Below are positions 16,056 through 24,829 of a DNA stretch of 57,925 nucleotides, in pieces. Under the pieces are notes generated by a model, which saw only the letters and a list, made by a program, of their open reading frames with translations, had not been told where the DNA came from and did no database searches. The DNA is taken from positions 1 through 57,925 of the forward strand of contig JAUXWO010000129.1 in NCBI GenBank assembly GCA_030680175.1, read 5' to 3'. The translations under genes and the position numbers were made by a program. How positions within the stretch are numbered: the first letter of the stretch is position 1; every line of letters begins with the position of its first letter. The DNA comes from Vicinamibacterales bacterium. GTDB lineage: Bacteria; Acidobacteriota; Vicinamibacteria; Vicinamibacterales; UBA2999.

Positions 16056-18632
16056 CTACTTCTGCCGCTGCACGAGCGCCTGGAACGCCGGGCGCGCGCG
16101 CAGCGACGCCAGGTCGTCGTCTTCGTTCACGAGGGTGACCGAGTAACCGGCCTCGACCGCGGCCTCGAGCGATCGCAGCGCGTCATCGTCCTTGCCACCG
16201 AGCGCCAGGACCACGGCGGCGCGGAACAGCACGGCGCCGTCCCCCGGCCGCAGCGCCACCGCCTCGGCGGCGTGCTGCTCGGCGGCGGCGGCGCGTCCAA
16301 GCTTGGCTTCATAGACGGCCAGGCGCGACACATTCTGTGCATCGGTCGGATTGACCTTCAGCTCCGCTTCCGTCAACTGCACCGCGCGCTCGTAGGCCGC
16401 ACGGGCCTCGTCGCGCCGCCCGAGTCGCGCGTAGGCGTCGCCGAGATTGCGGTGCGTGATGGCGCGGGTGGGCGCCAGGCTGATGGCCTGGCGATAGGCG
16501 TCCGCGGCCTCCGAATACCGGCCCTCCATATAGAGGATGCTGCCGATGTTGGAAAAGGCCGGGGCATACGGGCTGCGCGTGACCGACGCGCGGTAGTTCC
16601 GCAGGGCGTTCGCGAAATCGCCGGTGGTCTGGTACAGCGTGCCGAGCTGCTGGTAGCCCCGGGCGCTTTCGGGCGCGAGCTCCGTCACGCGCCGGAACGC
16701 GGCTTCCGCCTCCGGATACCGATGCGCGGCGAGCAGCGCCACGCCCAGTTGGGTGTAGTTCTCGACGTAGCCGGGGCGGAGCGCAATGGCCTTGTCGAAC
16801 TCGACGATCGCTTCGTCGATCCGGTCCTGTCCCGCCAGCATGATGCCCAGCAGTCGAGGGGCGTCCACGTGATTGGGCCGGAGCGCCTGCACACGCCGCA
16901 ACTCCTCGACGGCCTCGCTGATGCGGCCGCTGCCGTGATAGATGACCGCCAGCGAGTAGCGCGCCTGCGGCTCCTCGGGGGCAAGACGAACGGCGGCGAG
17001 CGCCGCCTGAATGGCCAGTTCAGTCCACTCCGAGTTCCGCGTCTGCGCATACAAGGCCCAGTACGCCTCTCCAAGCCCGGCGTGCGCGAGGGCCAGCCGG
17101 CCATCGACGGCGATCGCCTGCTCGAAGGCCTCGATGGCGCGTTCGACGTTGCCGGGGAGGTCCCGTCGATCGAGCAGGATGCGTCCCTGCCAGTACTCGG
17201 CGAGCGCCGTGGCGTCAGGCGAGGCACCACCAGGCACCTCCGGGGCGGCGCCGTCGGTTCTGATGCGCAGGGCGGCGCCGATGCCCGCGGCCATGCGGCG
17301 CTGGAGGTCGAACAGATCGCCGGTGCGTCCCTCGAAGCGCTCCCCCCACAGCACCTGCCCCGAGGCGTGCACGAGCTGCAGGTTGACGCCCAGTCGATCG
17401 CCTTCCTGCTGGACGCTGCCGCGCACCAGGTACGCCACCCCGAGGGCGCGCGCCAGCGAGGGCGTGCCGTCGGCAGTGAGCGAGGTCAGGCTCACCTCCG
17501 CGCGCGACACGACCGCGAGCGTGGGCAGCATGGCGAGGCTCGTGCTGATCGTCTCGGCGACGCCGACGCCCACGTAGTCGCGACTCGCGTCCCCGCTCAG
17601 GTTCTGCAGCGCAAGGACGGCCACGGCCGTGGGCCCTCCTCCTGACGGCACGGCGTCCGGCGCCCATCCGCGCCAGGCGACGGCGCCGATCAGCATCGAC
17701 GCCGCGGCTACGGCAGCCAGCAGGAGTCCGCGCCCCGCAGCCCGGCGAGGCGCGGCGACGTGTCCCTCCGGCGGGGCGCCGCCTTGCGTCGCGACCGTGC
17801 CCAGAGCCTGAAGCGCCGCCGCCATGTCGCGGGCCGTCTGGAACCGCTCGAGGGGGTCCCGCGCCATGGCCTTGCCGACCAGCGCAGAGACCTCGGCAGG
17901 GACCCCGGCGTTGATGGCGGCGGCGGAGGGCGGCGGTGCGGACAACGCGGCGAGGATGCGCTTGAACGGCTCGGCGTCCTCGAACGCCGGACGCCCCGTG
18001 AGCAGTTCGAACAGCACCGCGCCCACGCCGTAGATGTCGGCGCGCGCATCGACGTGCCCCCCGGTCAGCTGCTCGGGCGCGCTGTACCCCGGCGTGCCCA
18101 CCATCTGGCCGGCAAAGGTGAAGCTCATGGCCGTCGCCGCGGCGTGCCGCTCGGTCTCGTCCACCTGCTGGACGCGCGCGATGCCGAAGTCGAGCACCTT
18201 GACCCGGCCGCCGGGTGTCAGCACGAGATTGCCCGGCTTGAGGTCGCGGTGGACGACGCCCTGCGCGTGCGCCACGACGAGCGCGTCGATCAGCTGGCCG
18301 GCAATCGCCAACGCCTCGCCGCACGGGAGCGGCCCGCGTGCGACCCGATCGGCCACGCTCTCGCCCTCGACGAACTCCATCACGATGAACGCGCGGTGCT
18401 CGAATTCGAGGACGTCGTAGATGGCGGCGATGTTGGGGTGGTTCAGGCCCGCGGCGGCCCGTGCCTCATGCAGCAGCCGGGCCCGGGCCTCCGAGGCCTC
18501 TGCAAGGCCGGCCGTGAGGCTCTTGAGGGCGACGCGCCGCCCGAGCCGCGTGTCCTCGGCGAGCAGCACCTCGCCCATGCCCCCGGCACCCAGCCTGGCG
18601 ATGAGTCGATAGGGGCCGATCGACTCTGTCAT
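16056..18632 (-). CDS. Serine/threonine protein kinase with FlgO/TolB-like and TPR domains
   Basis: About 858 residues. The N-terminal Hanks-type kinase is complete: glycine loop GAGGMGEV, ATP lysine Lys37 (RRVALK), catalytic loop HRDLKPGN with Asp130, metal-binding Asp148 (DFG) and SAPEQL. A membrane helix near 315-335 leads to a periplasmic domain beginning TAVAVLALQNLSGDASRDY, the FlgO/TolB-N-like module common in such receptors. About eight TPR repeats fill the rest, from roughly residue 470 to the end. The start at 18632 (MTESIGPYRL) has GAGG upstream. An in-frame start at 18737 would lie inside the tRNA-Pro terminator. Signal and targets are unknown. Confidence 0.85.
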   Translation of the reverse strand: MTESIGPYRLIARLGAGGMGEVLLAEDTRLGRRVALKSLTAGLAEASEARARLLHEARAAAGLNHPNIAAIYDVLEFEHRAFIVMEFVEGESVADRVARGPLPCGEALAIAGQLIDALVVAHAQGVVHRDLKPGNLVLTPGGRVKVLDFGIARVQQVDETERHAAATAMSFTFAGQMVGTPGYSAPEQLTGGHVDARADIYGVGAVLFELLTGRPAFEDAEPFKRILAALSAPPPSAAAINAGVPAEVSALVGKAMARDPLERFQTARDMAAALQALGTVATQGGAPPEGHVAAPRRAAGRGLLLAAVAAASMLIGAVAWRGWAPDAVPSGGGPTAVAVLALQNLSGDASRDYVGVGVAETISTSLAMLPTLAVVSRAEVSLTSLTADGTPSLARALGVAYLVRGSVQQEGDRLGVNLQLVHASGQVLWGERFEGRTGDLFDLQRRMAAGIGAALRIRTDGAAPEVPGGASPDATALAEYWQGRILLDRRDLPGNVERAIEAFEQAIAVDGRLALAHAGLGEAYWALYAQTRNSEWTELAIQAALAAVRLAPEEPQARYSLAVIYHGSGRISEAVEELRRVQALRPNHVDAPRLLGIMLAGQDRIDEAIVEFDKAIALRPGYVENYTQLGVALLAAHRYPEAEAAFRRVTELAPESARGYQQLGTLYQTTGDFANALRNYRASVTRSPYAPAFSNIGSILYMEGRYSEAADAYRQAISLAPTRAITHRNLGDAYARLGRRDEARAAYERAVQLTEAELKVNPTDAQNVSRLAVYEAKLGRAAAAEQHAAEAVALRPGDGAVLFRAAVVLALGGKDDDALRSLEAAVEAGYSVTLVNEDDDLASLRARPAFQALVQRQK

Positions 18633-18735
18633 CAGCGGCACCTCGGGAACCGAAGGGCGATCCGGCTGAGCATACAGAGCCAACTCATCGGGGTCAATGA
18701 GCGAAAAAGGGGGGCACGCGGTGCGGGTCGCGGCC

Positions 18736-18765
18736 AAAAGAAAAAGGCGCCCTCTGCAGGCGCCT
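18736..18765 (-). terminator. Rho-independent terminator of tRNA-Pro
   Basis: Stem AGGCGCC/GGCGCCT (18745-18751 and 18759-18765) with a 7-nt loop, followed on the minus strand by TTTTTCTTTT. It is 50 bp beyond the tRNA 3' end and separates the tRNA from the kinase gene. Confidence 0.85.
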
Positions 18766-18817
18766 GTTCTCTTCTGCGACCCCTGGCCGCCACTTCTGTG
18801 CCGGCAAGGAGGAAAGT

Positions 18818-18894
<77 letters not shown>

Positions 18895-18905
18895 ACAACC
18901 TGATG

Positions 18906-18935
18906 ATTCTACTCCGAGTCCCGCACGGGTGCCAA
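18906..18935 (-). promoter_or_regulatory. Promoter of tRNA-Pro
   Basis: On the minus strand, a -35 TTGGCA (18930-18935) and a -10 TAGAAT (18906-18911) are separated by 18 nt. Transcription would begin about four bases before the tRNA 5' end. Confidence 0.7.
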
Positions 18936-18956
18936 GCAGAACTTGGCCGTCCTTGC

Positions 18957-19067
18957 CTAGTGGAGTGTATCGACTGAAGAGGTACTACCAGCGCCTCTGC
19001 CCAGCCGCGATTCTGCGGGCCGCCCAGCGGGCGGCCCGGTAGTCGATCGTCAACGACACCCCACTAG
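18957..19067. repeat. Imperfect long inverted repeat with an inner GC hairpin
   Basis: The ends 18957-18975 and 19041-19067 pair over CTAGTGGRGTGT and ATCGACT, with an 8-nt insertion in the right arm. Inside lies a perfect 9-bp hairpin (GGGCCGCCC/GGGCGGCCC, 19017-19037). The right arm contains the surE stop codon. It could be a short mobile-element remnant or a structured 3' end for surE. Confidence 0.5.
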
Positions 19068-19825
19068 TCGGCGGTGGTCCGGAGCTCCGCGGCCAGCGTT
19101 TCGACGATCATCAGCGCGTCGTACGCCGTCATGTCGGGCTGAATCGGCGTGACCGACACGTAGCCGGCCATCACGGCCTCGTAGTCAGACTTGCCGCCGT
19201 TGATCTCCCAGTCGTTCAGGCCTTCCTCGATCCAGTAGTAGAGGCCGCCCCGGGGATCCGTCCGGCTGTCGATCTTCGTCACGTGGTTCCGCTTCGCCTG
19301 CACCGTCGCCCGCAGGCCCTTCGGGACGCCCGTCGGGACGTTCAGGTTGAGCAGCGTCCGCGGCGGCAGGCCCTGCCGCAGGACCGACTCGGCGACGGCG
19401 GCCGCGGCGCGGGCCGCCTCCGTGAAGTCGAACACGGCCTCGCGCTTGAGCGAGACGGCGATCGATGGCACCCCAAGAAGGATGCCCTCGAGCGCGCCCG
19501 ACACCGTACCGGAGTACGTCACGTCGTCGCCCAGGTTCCAGCCCTTGTTGATGCCGGAGACCACCAGCGCCGGCGGGTGGTCGCGCATGATCACGTCGAC
19601 GCCCAGATTCACACAGTCGGTCGGCGTGCCATCGACCGCGTAGATGCCGGTGCCGTGCGTTTCAATCCGGAGCGGCCGGCGCAGCGTCAACGCGTGGCCG
19701 ATGGCGCTCGCCTCCTGGTGCGGCGCCACGATGGTGACCTGTCCGAGCGGCGCGAGCGCCGCCGCCAGGACACGAATCCCCTCGGAGTGCACCCCATCGT
19801 CATTGGTTACAAGAATGCGTGTCAT
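19064..19825 (-). CDS. surE: 5'/3'-nucleotidase SurE
   Basis: A 253-residue metal-dependent phosphatase acting on nucleoside monophosphates, linked to stationary-phase survival. The N-terminal ILVTNDDGVHSEGI holds the metal-binding Asp-Asp pair, and VSGINKGWNLGDDVTYSGTVSGALEG is the second conserved block. Length is normal. A -10-like TATGAT lies 11 nt before the ATG with only GGGGA between, so the leader is very short. It is divergent from the first ADOP permease. In many bacteria surE sits with pcm or truD; here it stands alone. Confidence 0.94.
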   Translation of the reverse strand: MTRILVTNDDGVHSEGIRVLAAALAPLGQVTIVAPHQEASAIGHALTLRRPLRIETHGTGIYAVDGTPTDCVNLGVDVIMRDHPPALVVSGINKGWNLGDDVTYSGTVSGALEGILLGVPSIAVSLKREAVFDFTEAARAAAAVAESVLRQGLPPRTLLNLNVPTGVPKGLRATVQAKRNHVTKIDSRTDPRGGLYYWIEEGLNDWEINGGKSDYEAVMAGYVSVTPIQPDMTAYDALMIVETLAAELRTTAD

Positions 19826-19898
19826 AGGAATCCCCGATCATAGCATCTGAGGCGCCTTTGGCACCTTTGGCGCCGGGCGTCCGTATATCCCTGATGAC

Positions 19899-22364
19899 AT
19901 GCACAGCCTCTGGCTCGACTTCCGCTACGCCCTGCGCCGGCTGACGGCCAGCCCCGGGTTCACCGCCGCCGCCCTCATCACGCTGGCCCTCGGGATCGGC
20001 GCCAACACCGCCATCTTCACGGTGGTCAACGCCGTCATGCTGCGGCCGCTGCCGGTCGATCGCCCGGAGAACCTCGTCGAGGTCTACACGACGGATGCCG
20101 GCGGCACCCCCGCCACCTCCTCGTACCCGGACTACCTGGACTATCGGGACCAGGCGACGGGCCTCGGCGGGCGCGTCACCGCGTTCAACGCCACCCTGCT
20201 GACCCGCTCGGAGAACGGCCGGTCGGAGCTGCTGTTCGGCGAGGCGGTGAGCGGCAACTTCTTCGACGTGCTCGGCCTGCGGCCCACCCTTGGCCGGACG
20301 TTCGGCCCCGACGATGACCAGCCGGGCCGGCCGCATGTGGCGCTCCTCGGCCACGGCATGTGGCAGCGGCGCTTCGGCGGCGACCCCACGATCGTGGGGC
20401 GCGACCTCACCATCAGCGGCCAGCCCGTCACCGTCATCGGCGTCATGCCGGAGCGCTACAAGGGCAGCATCGTGGGCCTCGAGGCGGATCTCTGGATTCC
20501 CATGCACACGGACTTCGCCTTCTCGCCGTCCCGGTCGCTGCGAACGGAGCGCGGCAGCCGATCGCTGTTTCTCCGCGCGCGCCTCGCCGACGGCCAGTCG
20601 ATCGCCGAGGCGCAGGCGGAACTCGATGTCGTGGCCGCGCGGCTCGCGGCCGAGCATGCGGCGACCAACCAGAACCGCAAGGTGCATCTCGTCGCGTCGA
20701 ACGACGTTCGCATTCATCCCGAGGTCGACAAGGTGCTGGCCCCGGTGGCGGCGCTCCTCATGGTGGTGCCGGGGCTCGTGTTGCTGATTGCCTGTGCGAA
20801 CGTCGCCAACCTCCTGCTGGCGCGCGCCTCGGGCCGGACGCGCGAGGTGGCGGTGCGTCTGGCCATCGGCGCCAGCCGGCGGCGGCTCGTGCAGCAGCTG
20901 CTCACCGAGAGCGTCACGCTCTCGGTCGCGGGCGGCGTGCTGGGCCTGGGCCTGGCCTACGTTCTGATGCGCCTGGCCGCCGGCTGGCGGCCCGAGGGCC
21001 TGCCGGTGCCGTTGACGCTCGATCTCTCGATGGACCCGCGCGTGTTCGCCTTCGCCTTCGGCCTCGCGGTGGCGACCGGCGTGATCTTCGGCCTCGCGCC
21101 CGCCCTGCAGGCCACGCGCCCCGATCTCGTGCCGGCGCTCAAGGACGAAGGCGGCGCCGGCCTGCGTGCGCACCGGCGCTTCGGCCTCCGCAATGTGCTG
21201 GTGGTCGTGCAGGTCGCCGTGTCCCTGGTCCTCCTCGCGGCCGCGGGCCTCTTCGTCCGCAGCCTGCAGCAGGCGCAGCTGATCGACCCCGGGTTCGAAT
21301 CCGTGCGCGCGGTGGTGCTCTCCCCCATCCTGAGCCTGACCGAGCCGGATCCCGCCGTGCGGCACGCGCTCACCCTGCAGATCAAAGAGCGGCTCTCCGC
21401 GCTGCCGGGGGTGGAGCGCGTGGCGCTGGCGGACCGTGCCCCGCTCGGCGCATCGGTGCAGACGTCGAACCTGCTCCCCGAGGGGGTGGACCCGGACGCC
21501 GACGGCCGCGGCGTGGATATCGACGCGGGGACGATCGGCCCCGGCTACTTCGCGGTGATGTCCGTGCCGATCGTGGCCGGCCGCGACTTCAACGACGGCG
21601 ACACCCTCGAGGCGCCGCGCGTGGCCATCGTCAGCGACGCGTTCGCGCGCCGGTTCTGGCCCGACCAGAACCCGATCGGCCGCCTCGTGCGGATGCCGGT
21701 CCGTGCCGGCGTCGAGCCCGTGCCCCCGTTCGAGGTCGTGGGCGTGGCGCGTGACACCAAAGTGCGCACGCTCGGCGAGGCGCCGCGCCCGTACTTCTAT
21801 CGCGCCTCGACGCAGCAGCCCAACAGCGACCCGGGCTTCATCATCCGCACGGCCGGCGCGCCCGAGGGCGTCGTGGAGCCGGCGCGGCAGGCCGTGCTGG
21901 ACGTGGCCCCCGATGCCGCCATCATGGAGCTGCAGACGATGCGCCAGCACCTGGGGCTGATGCTGACCCCGCCGCGGATGGCCGCGGCCCTGCTCGGGGT
22001 GAGCGGCCTGCTCGCGCTGCTGCTGGCCGCGGTGGGCCTCTATGCGGTGGTGGCCTACTCCGTTGCGCGGCGCACGAAGGAGATTGGCATTCGGGTGGCG
22101 CTCGGCGCCACGCGCGGCGCCGTCGTCTGGCTGGTGGTGCGCGAGGGCATGGCGCTCGTGCTGGTGGGGATCACGCTCGGGGTGACGGCGGCGTTCGCGG
22201 TGGCCCAGCCCCTGTCAGGGTATCTCTACGGCGCGCGGCCGGTGGAGCCGCTGACGTTCGCCGCCGTGGCCTCGGTGCTGGCCGGCGTGGCGCTCGTCGC
22301 GAACTACCTGCCGGCACGCCGCGCCGTGCGCGTGGATCCGCTCCGCGCAATCCGCTACGAGTAG
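19899..22364 (+). CDS. ADOP-type ABC transporter permease (MacB/FtsX superfamily)
   Basis: An 821-residue duplicated permease. The first MacB_PCD-FtsX half begins LDFRYALRRLTASPGFTAAALITLALGIGANTAIFTVVN. The FtsX core LLIACANVANLLLARASGRTREVAVRLAIGASR is repeated in the second half as YSVARRTKEIGIRVALGATRGAVVWLVVREG. The C-terminal signature NYLPARRAVRVDPLRAIRYE is typical. There is no ATPase gene nearby, as expected for ADOP proteins. It could work with an ATPase made elsewhere. A TATATC hexamer lies 9 nt before the ATG. Cargo unknown. Confidence 0.88.
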   Translation: MHSLWLDFRYALRRLTASPGFTAAALITLALGIGANTAIFTVVNAVMLRPLPVDRPENLVEVYTTDAGGTPATSSYPDYLDYRDQATGLGGRVTAFNATLLTRSENGRSELLFGEAVSGNFFDVLGLRPTLGRTFGPDDDQPGRPHVALLGHGMWQRRFGGDPTIVGRDLTISGQPVTVIGVMPERYKGSIVGLEADLWIPMHTDFAFSPSRSLRTERGSRSLFLRARLADGQSIAEAQAELDVVAARLAAEHAATNQNRKVHLVASNDVRIHPEVDKVLAPVAALLMVVPGLVLLIACANVANLLLARASGRTREVAVRLAIGASRRRLVQQLLTESVTLSVAGGVLGLGLAYVLMRLAAGWRPEGLPVPLTLDLSMDPRVFAFAFGLAVATGVIFGLAPALQATRPDLVPALKDEGGAGLRAHRRFGLRNVLVVVQVAVSLVLLAAAGLFVRSLQQAQLIDPGFESVRAVVLSPILSLTEPDPAVRHALTLQIKERLSALPGVERVALADRAPLGASVQTSNLLPEGVDPDADGRGVDIDAGTIGPGYFAVMSVPIVAGRDFNDGDTLEAPRVAIVSDAFARRFWPDQNPIGRLVRMPVRAGVEPVPPFEVVGVARDTKVRTLGEAPRPYFYRASTQQPNSDPGFIIRTAGAPEGVVEPARQAVLDVAPDAAIMELQTMRQHLGLMLTPPRMAAALLGVSGLLALLLAAVGLYAVVAYSVARRTKEIGIRVALGATRGAVVWLVVREGMALVLVGITLGVTAAFAVAQPLSGYLYGARPVEPLTFAAVASVLAGVALVANYLPARRAVRVDPLRAIRYE

Positions 22365-22422
22365 CGCGCGGCGCGTCCCGCCTGTCACGCGGCGGTGGCA
22401 GGCGGGCGTCCGGCGCGCGACG

Positions 22423-22809
22423 TCACGGCACGTAGGCAATGCAGTCGATCTCGACGCGCAGCCCTTCTCCCGGCAGCCCGGCCGCCTGAATCGTGGTGCG
22501 CGCCGGGCGATGGTCGCCGAACATCCGCGCGTAGACCTCGTTCATCTGCGCGAACTCCTTCATATCGATCAGGAACACGCCGCAGCGCAGCACGTGCTGC
22601 AGGCTCGACCCGGCCGCCTCGAGGATCGCCTGAAGGTTCTTCAGGCACTGCTCGGTCTGCGCGGCGGCATCGGCGCCGGCGAGCTGCCCGGTGGCCGGGT
22701 CGGTGGCGCCCTGGCCCGAGACGAAGATCAGACGCTCGAACCCCATGCCGGGCGAATAGGGGCCGACGGGCTTCGGAAGATTGCTGGCGTGGACGGGACG
22801 ATGGCTCAT
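22423..22809 (-). CDS. ridA: RidA family enamine/imine deaminase
   Basis: A 128-residue YjgF/YER057c/UK114 protein. RidA enzymes hydrolyse reactive 2-aminoacrylate and related imines made by PLP enzymes. The diagnostic arginine lies in RPARTTIQAAGLPGEGLRVEID, and the N-terminal PKPVGPYSPGM and FVSGQGATDPATG are conserved. A GAGGAG ribosome binding site precedes the ATG. A TACAAT -10-like box (22864-22869) lies about 55 nt before the start. It is divergent from truA. Confidence 0.9.
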   Translation of the reverse strand: MSHRPVHASNLPKPVGPYSPGMGFERLIFVSGQGATDPATGQLAGADAAAQTEQCLKNLQAILEAAGSSLQHVLRCGVFLIDMKEFAQMNEVYARMFGDHRPARTTIQAAGLPGEGLRVEIDCIAYVP

Positions 22810-22883
22810 CGGTGCAGGCTCCTCGGGAGGCGTGCCGCGGACGACGGTGCGCGGCCGGCCGCTATTGTAGCCGCTCGCCCAAG

Positions 22884-22889
22884 TATGAT
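22884..22889 (+). promoter_or_regulatory. Candidate -10 element (TATGAT) for a leaderless transcript
   Basis: TATGAT ends 6 nt before the GTG start of truA at 22896. No Shine-Dalgarno sequence fits between them. Confidence 0.5.
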
Positions 22890-22895
22890 CATCCC

Positions 22896-23711
22896 GTGCC
22901 CCGATTCAAGCTCACCATCGAATACGCCGGCACCCGCTACAGCGGGTGGCAGAAACAGAAGAACGCACGGACGGTCCAGGGTGAACTGGAGCGCGCGATC
23001 GCCGGGGCGATTGGCCGGGCGCCGGTCGACTTCCAGGGGTCGGGACGCACCGACGCGGGGGTGCACGCGCTGGCGCAGGTCGCGCACCTCGAGATCGACG
23101 TGAACCTCCCGCCCGCCACGATGCGCGCCCGGATCAACGACAGCCTGCCGGCCGACATCAACGTGCTGCAGATGGTGAAGGCGCCCCACCGCTTTCACGC
23201 GCGGCATGCGGCCGTGATGCGCAGCTACGTCTACCAGATCGCGCGCCGGCGCACGGCGTTCGCCAAGCCGTACGTGTGGTGGGTCAAGGACCCGCTCGAT
23301 GTGGCCCGCATGCAGCAGGCCGCGGCGGCGTTTGCCGGGATGCAGGACTTCCGCGCGTTCAGCGATGACGATCCCGACGAGAAGTCCACGAAGGTGCTCG
23401 TCGAGGAGGTGCAGGTCGTCGAGGCGGGCGACCTGGTGCTCGTGCGGGTGGCCGGATCGCACTTCCTGTGGAAGATGGTGCGGCGGATGGTGGGCGTGCT
23501 CGTCGAGATCGGCAAGGGCGGCCTGCCGCCGGAGGCGATCGCCGGCCTGCTGGCGGGCGACTCCGACGTGCCGGCCCGTCTGACGGCGCCGGCGTCGGGG
23601 CTCTTCCTCGAGCGGGTGTGCTACGAGGGCGACCCGTGGCCGGTGCCGGTCGCGCCGGCGGTGCCGGTCGGCCTCGGGCCGGCGGCTCCCTCCGCCGCCG
23701 GCCGTCGGTAG
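22896..23711 (+). CDS. truA: tRNA pseudouridine(38-40) synthase TruA
   Basis: A 271-residue enzyme that isomerises U38-U40 in the anticodon stem-loop of tRNAs. The catalytic Asp53 is in GSGRTDAGVHALAQVAH. The N-terminal FKLTIEYAGTRYSGWQKQ and the C-terminal SHFLWKMVRRMVGVLVEIG segments are diagnostic. The start is the GTG at 22896; the longer open frame upstream has no family similarity. The C-terminal 25 residues are Pro/Ala-rich beyond the family core. It converges on the cytochrome gene with a 10-bp gap. Confidence 0.93.
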   Translation: MPRFKLTIEYAGTRYSGWQKQKNARTVQGELERAIAGAIGRAPVDFQGSGRTDAGVHALAQVAHLEIDVNLPPATMRARINDSLPADINVLQMVKAPHRFHARHAAVMRSYVYQIARRRTAFAKPYVWWVKDPLDVARMQQAAAAFAGMQDFRAFSDDDPDEKSTKVLVEEVQVVEAGDLVLVRVAGSHFLWKMVRRMVGVLVEIGKGGLPPEAIAGLLAGDSDVPARLTAPASGLFLERVCYEGDPWPVPVAPAVPVGLGPAAPSAAGRR

Positions 23712-23721
23712 TCGCGCGGGG

Positions 23722-24477
23722 CTACTGGTTCGCCAGCGTCACCATCAGCGCCTCGGCCCGCGTCCGCGCGGTGTTGAGGCGTTCGCGCAGGTTCGTGAAG
23801 ATGAACTCGTGCCCGGCCTGCGCGGCTTCGATCAGCGGGACCTCCGCCTGCTGCCACTGGGTCTCGAGCGCGGTCCGTCGCGCCGGGTCCTTCACGCGCC
23901 GGATGAGGCTGCGCGCCTCGTCGAGGGTGGCGCGCACCTCCCGGACCCCGGTCATCAGGATGCCCGCGTCGGTCGCGCGCTCGGGACGCGGCTGCGCCGA
24001 CCGAGGCCCGTGACACGTCGCGCAGGCATTCTGCAGCGCGCGCGGCGAGAGCAGATTGGCGCCCACTTCCCCATGGCACGTCGAGCACGTGGGCACGGCG
24101 TTGTTGCCGGCCTTCAGCAACTCGAAGTGATGGCTCTTCTGGAACGCGACGAACGGCCCCGTGTGACACGTGCCGCACGTGGCCGGCAGGTTCGCCGGGT
24201 GCACGGGGCTCGCCGGGTTGCGTGAGTTCAGCATGCCCTGGTGCGCCTGGAACCGCTCGAACGTCGTGGCGTCTCCGCCGTGGCACTTCTCACAGCCGAC
24301 GTTGGCCCGCTGGTGCGGGGAGTGATCCCAGTCGCTCAGGTGGCGCGAGGCGAAGGCCGACCAGTTGACGGTCGGCGACTCGGCGTTCGCGAGATGGCAG
24401 TCGGCACAGCGGCTCGTCTGTGCCGCGGCGGGCGTGGCCAGAGCCACGACAAAGAGAGCGAGTACGAGGCGCATCAT
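23722..24477 (-). CDS. Periplasmic pentaheme c-type cytochrome
   Basis: A 251-residue secreted protein with a signal peptide (LVLALFVVALATPAAAQ). Five CxxCH haem-binding motifs are present: CADCH, CEKCH, CGTCH, CSTCH and CATCH. Extra histidines (SPHQ, KSHHFELL) could be the distal ligands. The C-terminal 90 residues lack haem and form a helical domain with many charged residues. It resembles cytochrome c3/NapC-like electron carriers, but no catalytic partner gene is nearby, so donor and acceptor are unknown. The second Met (24474) is an equally good start. Confidence 0.82.
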   Translation of the reverse strand: MMRLVLALFVVALATPAAAQTSRCADCHLANAESPTVNWSAFASRHLSDWDHSPHQRANVGCEKCHGGDATTFERFQAHQGMLNSRNPASPVHPANLPATCGTCHTGPFVAFQKSHHFELLKAGNNAVPTCSTCHGEVGANLLSPRALQNACATCHGPRSAQPRPERATDAGILMTGVREVRATLDEARSLIRRVKDPARRTALETQWQQAEVPLIEAAQAGHEFIFTNLRERLNTARTRAEALMVTLANQ

Positions 24478-24556
24478 GATGGCCCAGTATGCAAGGCGGA
24501 CGCCACGGCGTCAATCGCCATTCAGCCGCACGGAGGGCGCCGACCTGCGCGATCGA

Positions 24557-24766
24557 TCAGGCCGCGGCGCTTCCGGCGCCGAGGTTCCGGCACCCGGCGT
24601 CCGGCAGGGCCGGCGCGACACGCGCCGCACACGACGGGCACGAGGCGCGGTACGGCGCCCACCGGCGGATGCCGTTCGCGCGCAGCCAGGCCCGGCGGGA
24701 GGCACAGGCCTCGCAGGCCTGGCGGACGGCGACCGGACGGGGGCGGAACCAGATGCGTAACGTCAT
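24557..24766 (-). CDS. Small cysteine-rich protein, possible zinc ribbon
   Basis: A 69-residue frame with two CxxC pairs (CEAC and CPSC) about 25 residues apart, plus a fifth Cys near the end. The spacing would suit a zinc-ribbon or knuckle. The N-terminal half is Arg-rich (WFRPRPVAVRQ). It is divergent from the WYL regulator and could be real, but no family is recognised and the composition is close to that of a shadow frame. Confidence 0.35.
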   Translation of the reverse strand: MTLRIWFRPRPVAVRQACEACASRRAWLRANGIRRWAPYRASCPSCAARVAPALPDAGCRNLGAGSAAA

Positions 24767-24829
24767 GTCCCGAGCGTAACGGGGCGCCGTGACAGATGAG
24801 GTCCCGAGCGGGTACGCTACGGCGCATCC

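Noticed and set aside
18633-18737. An upstream start for the kinase at 18737
   Set aside because: It would lie in the T-run of the tRNA-Pro terminator and adds residues with no kinase similarity.
19800-21950. A 716-codon open frame antisense to the first ADOP permease
   Set aside because: The product is low-complexity and Gly/His/Arg-rich, and the opposite strand encodes a full FtsX-type permease.
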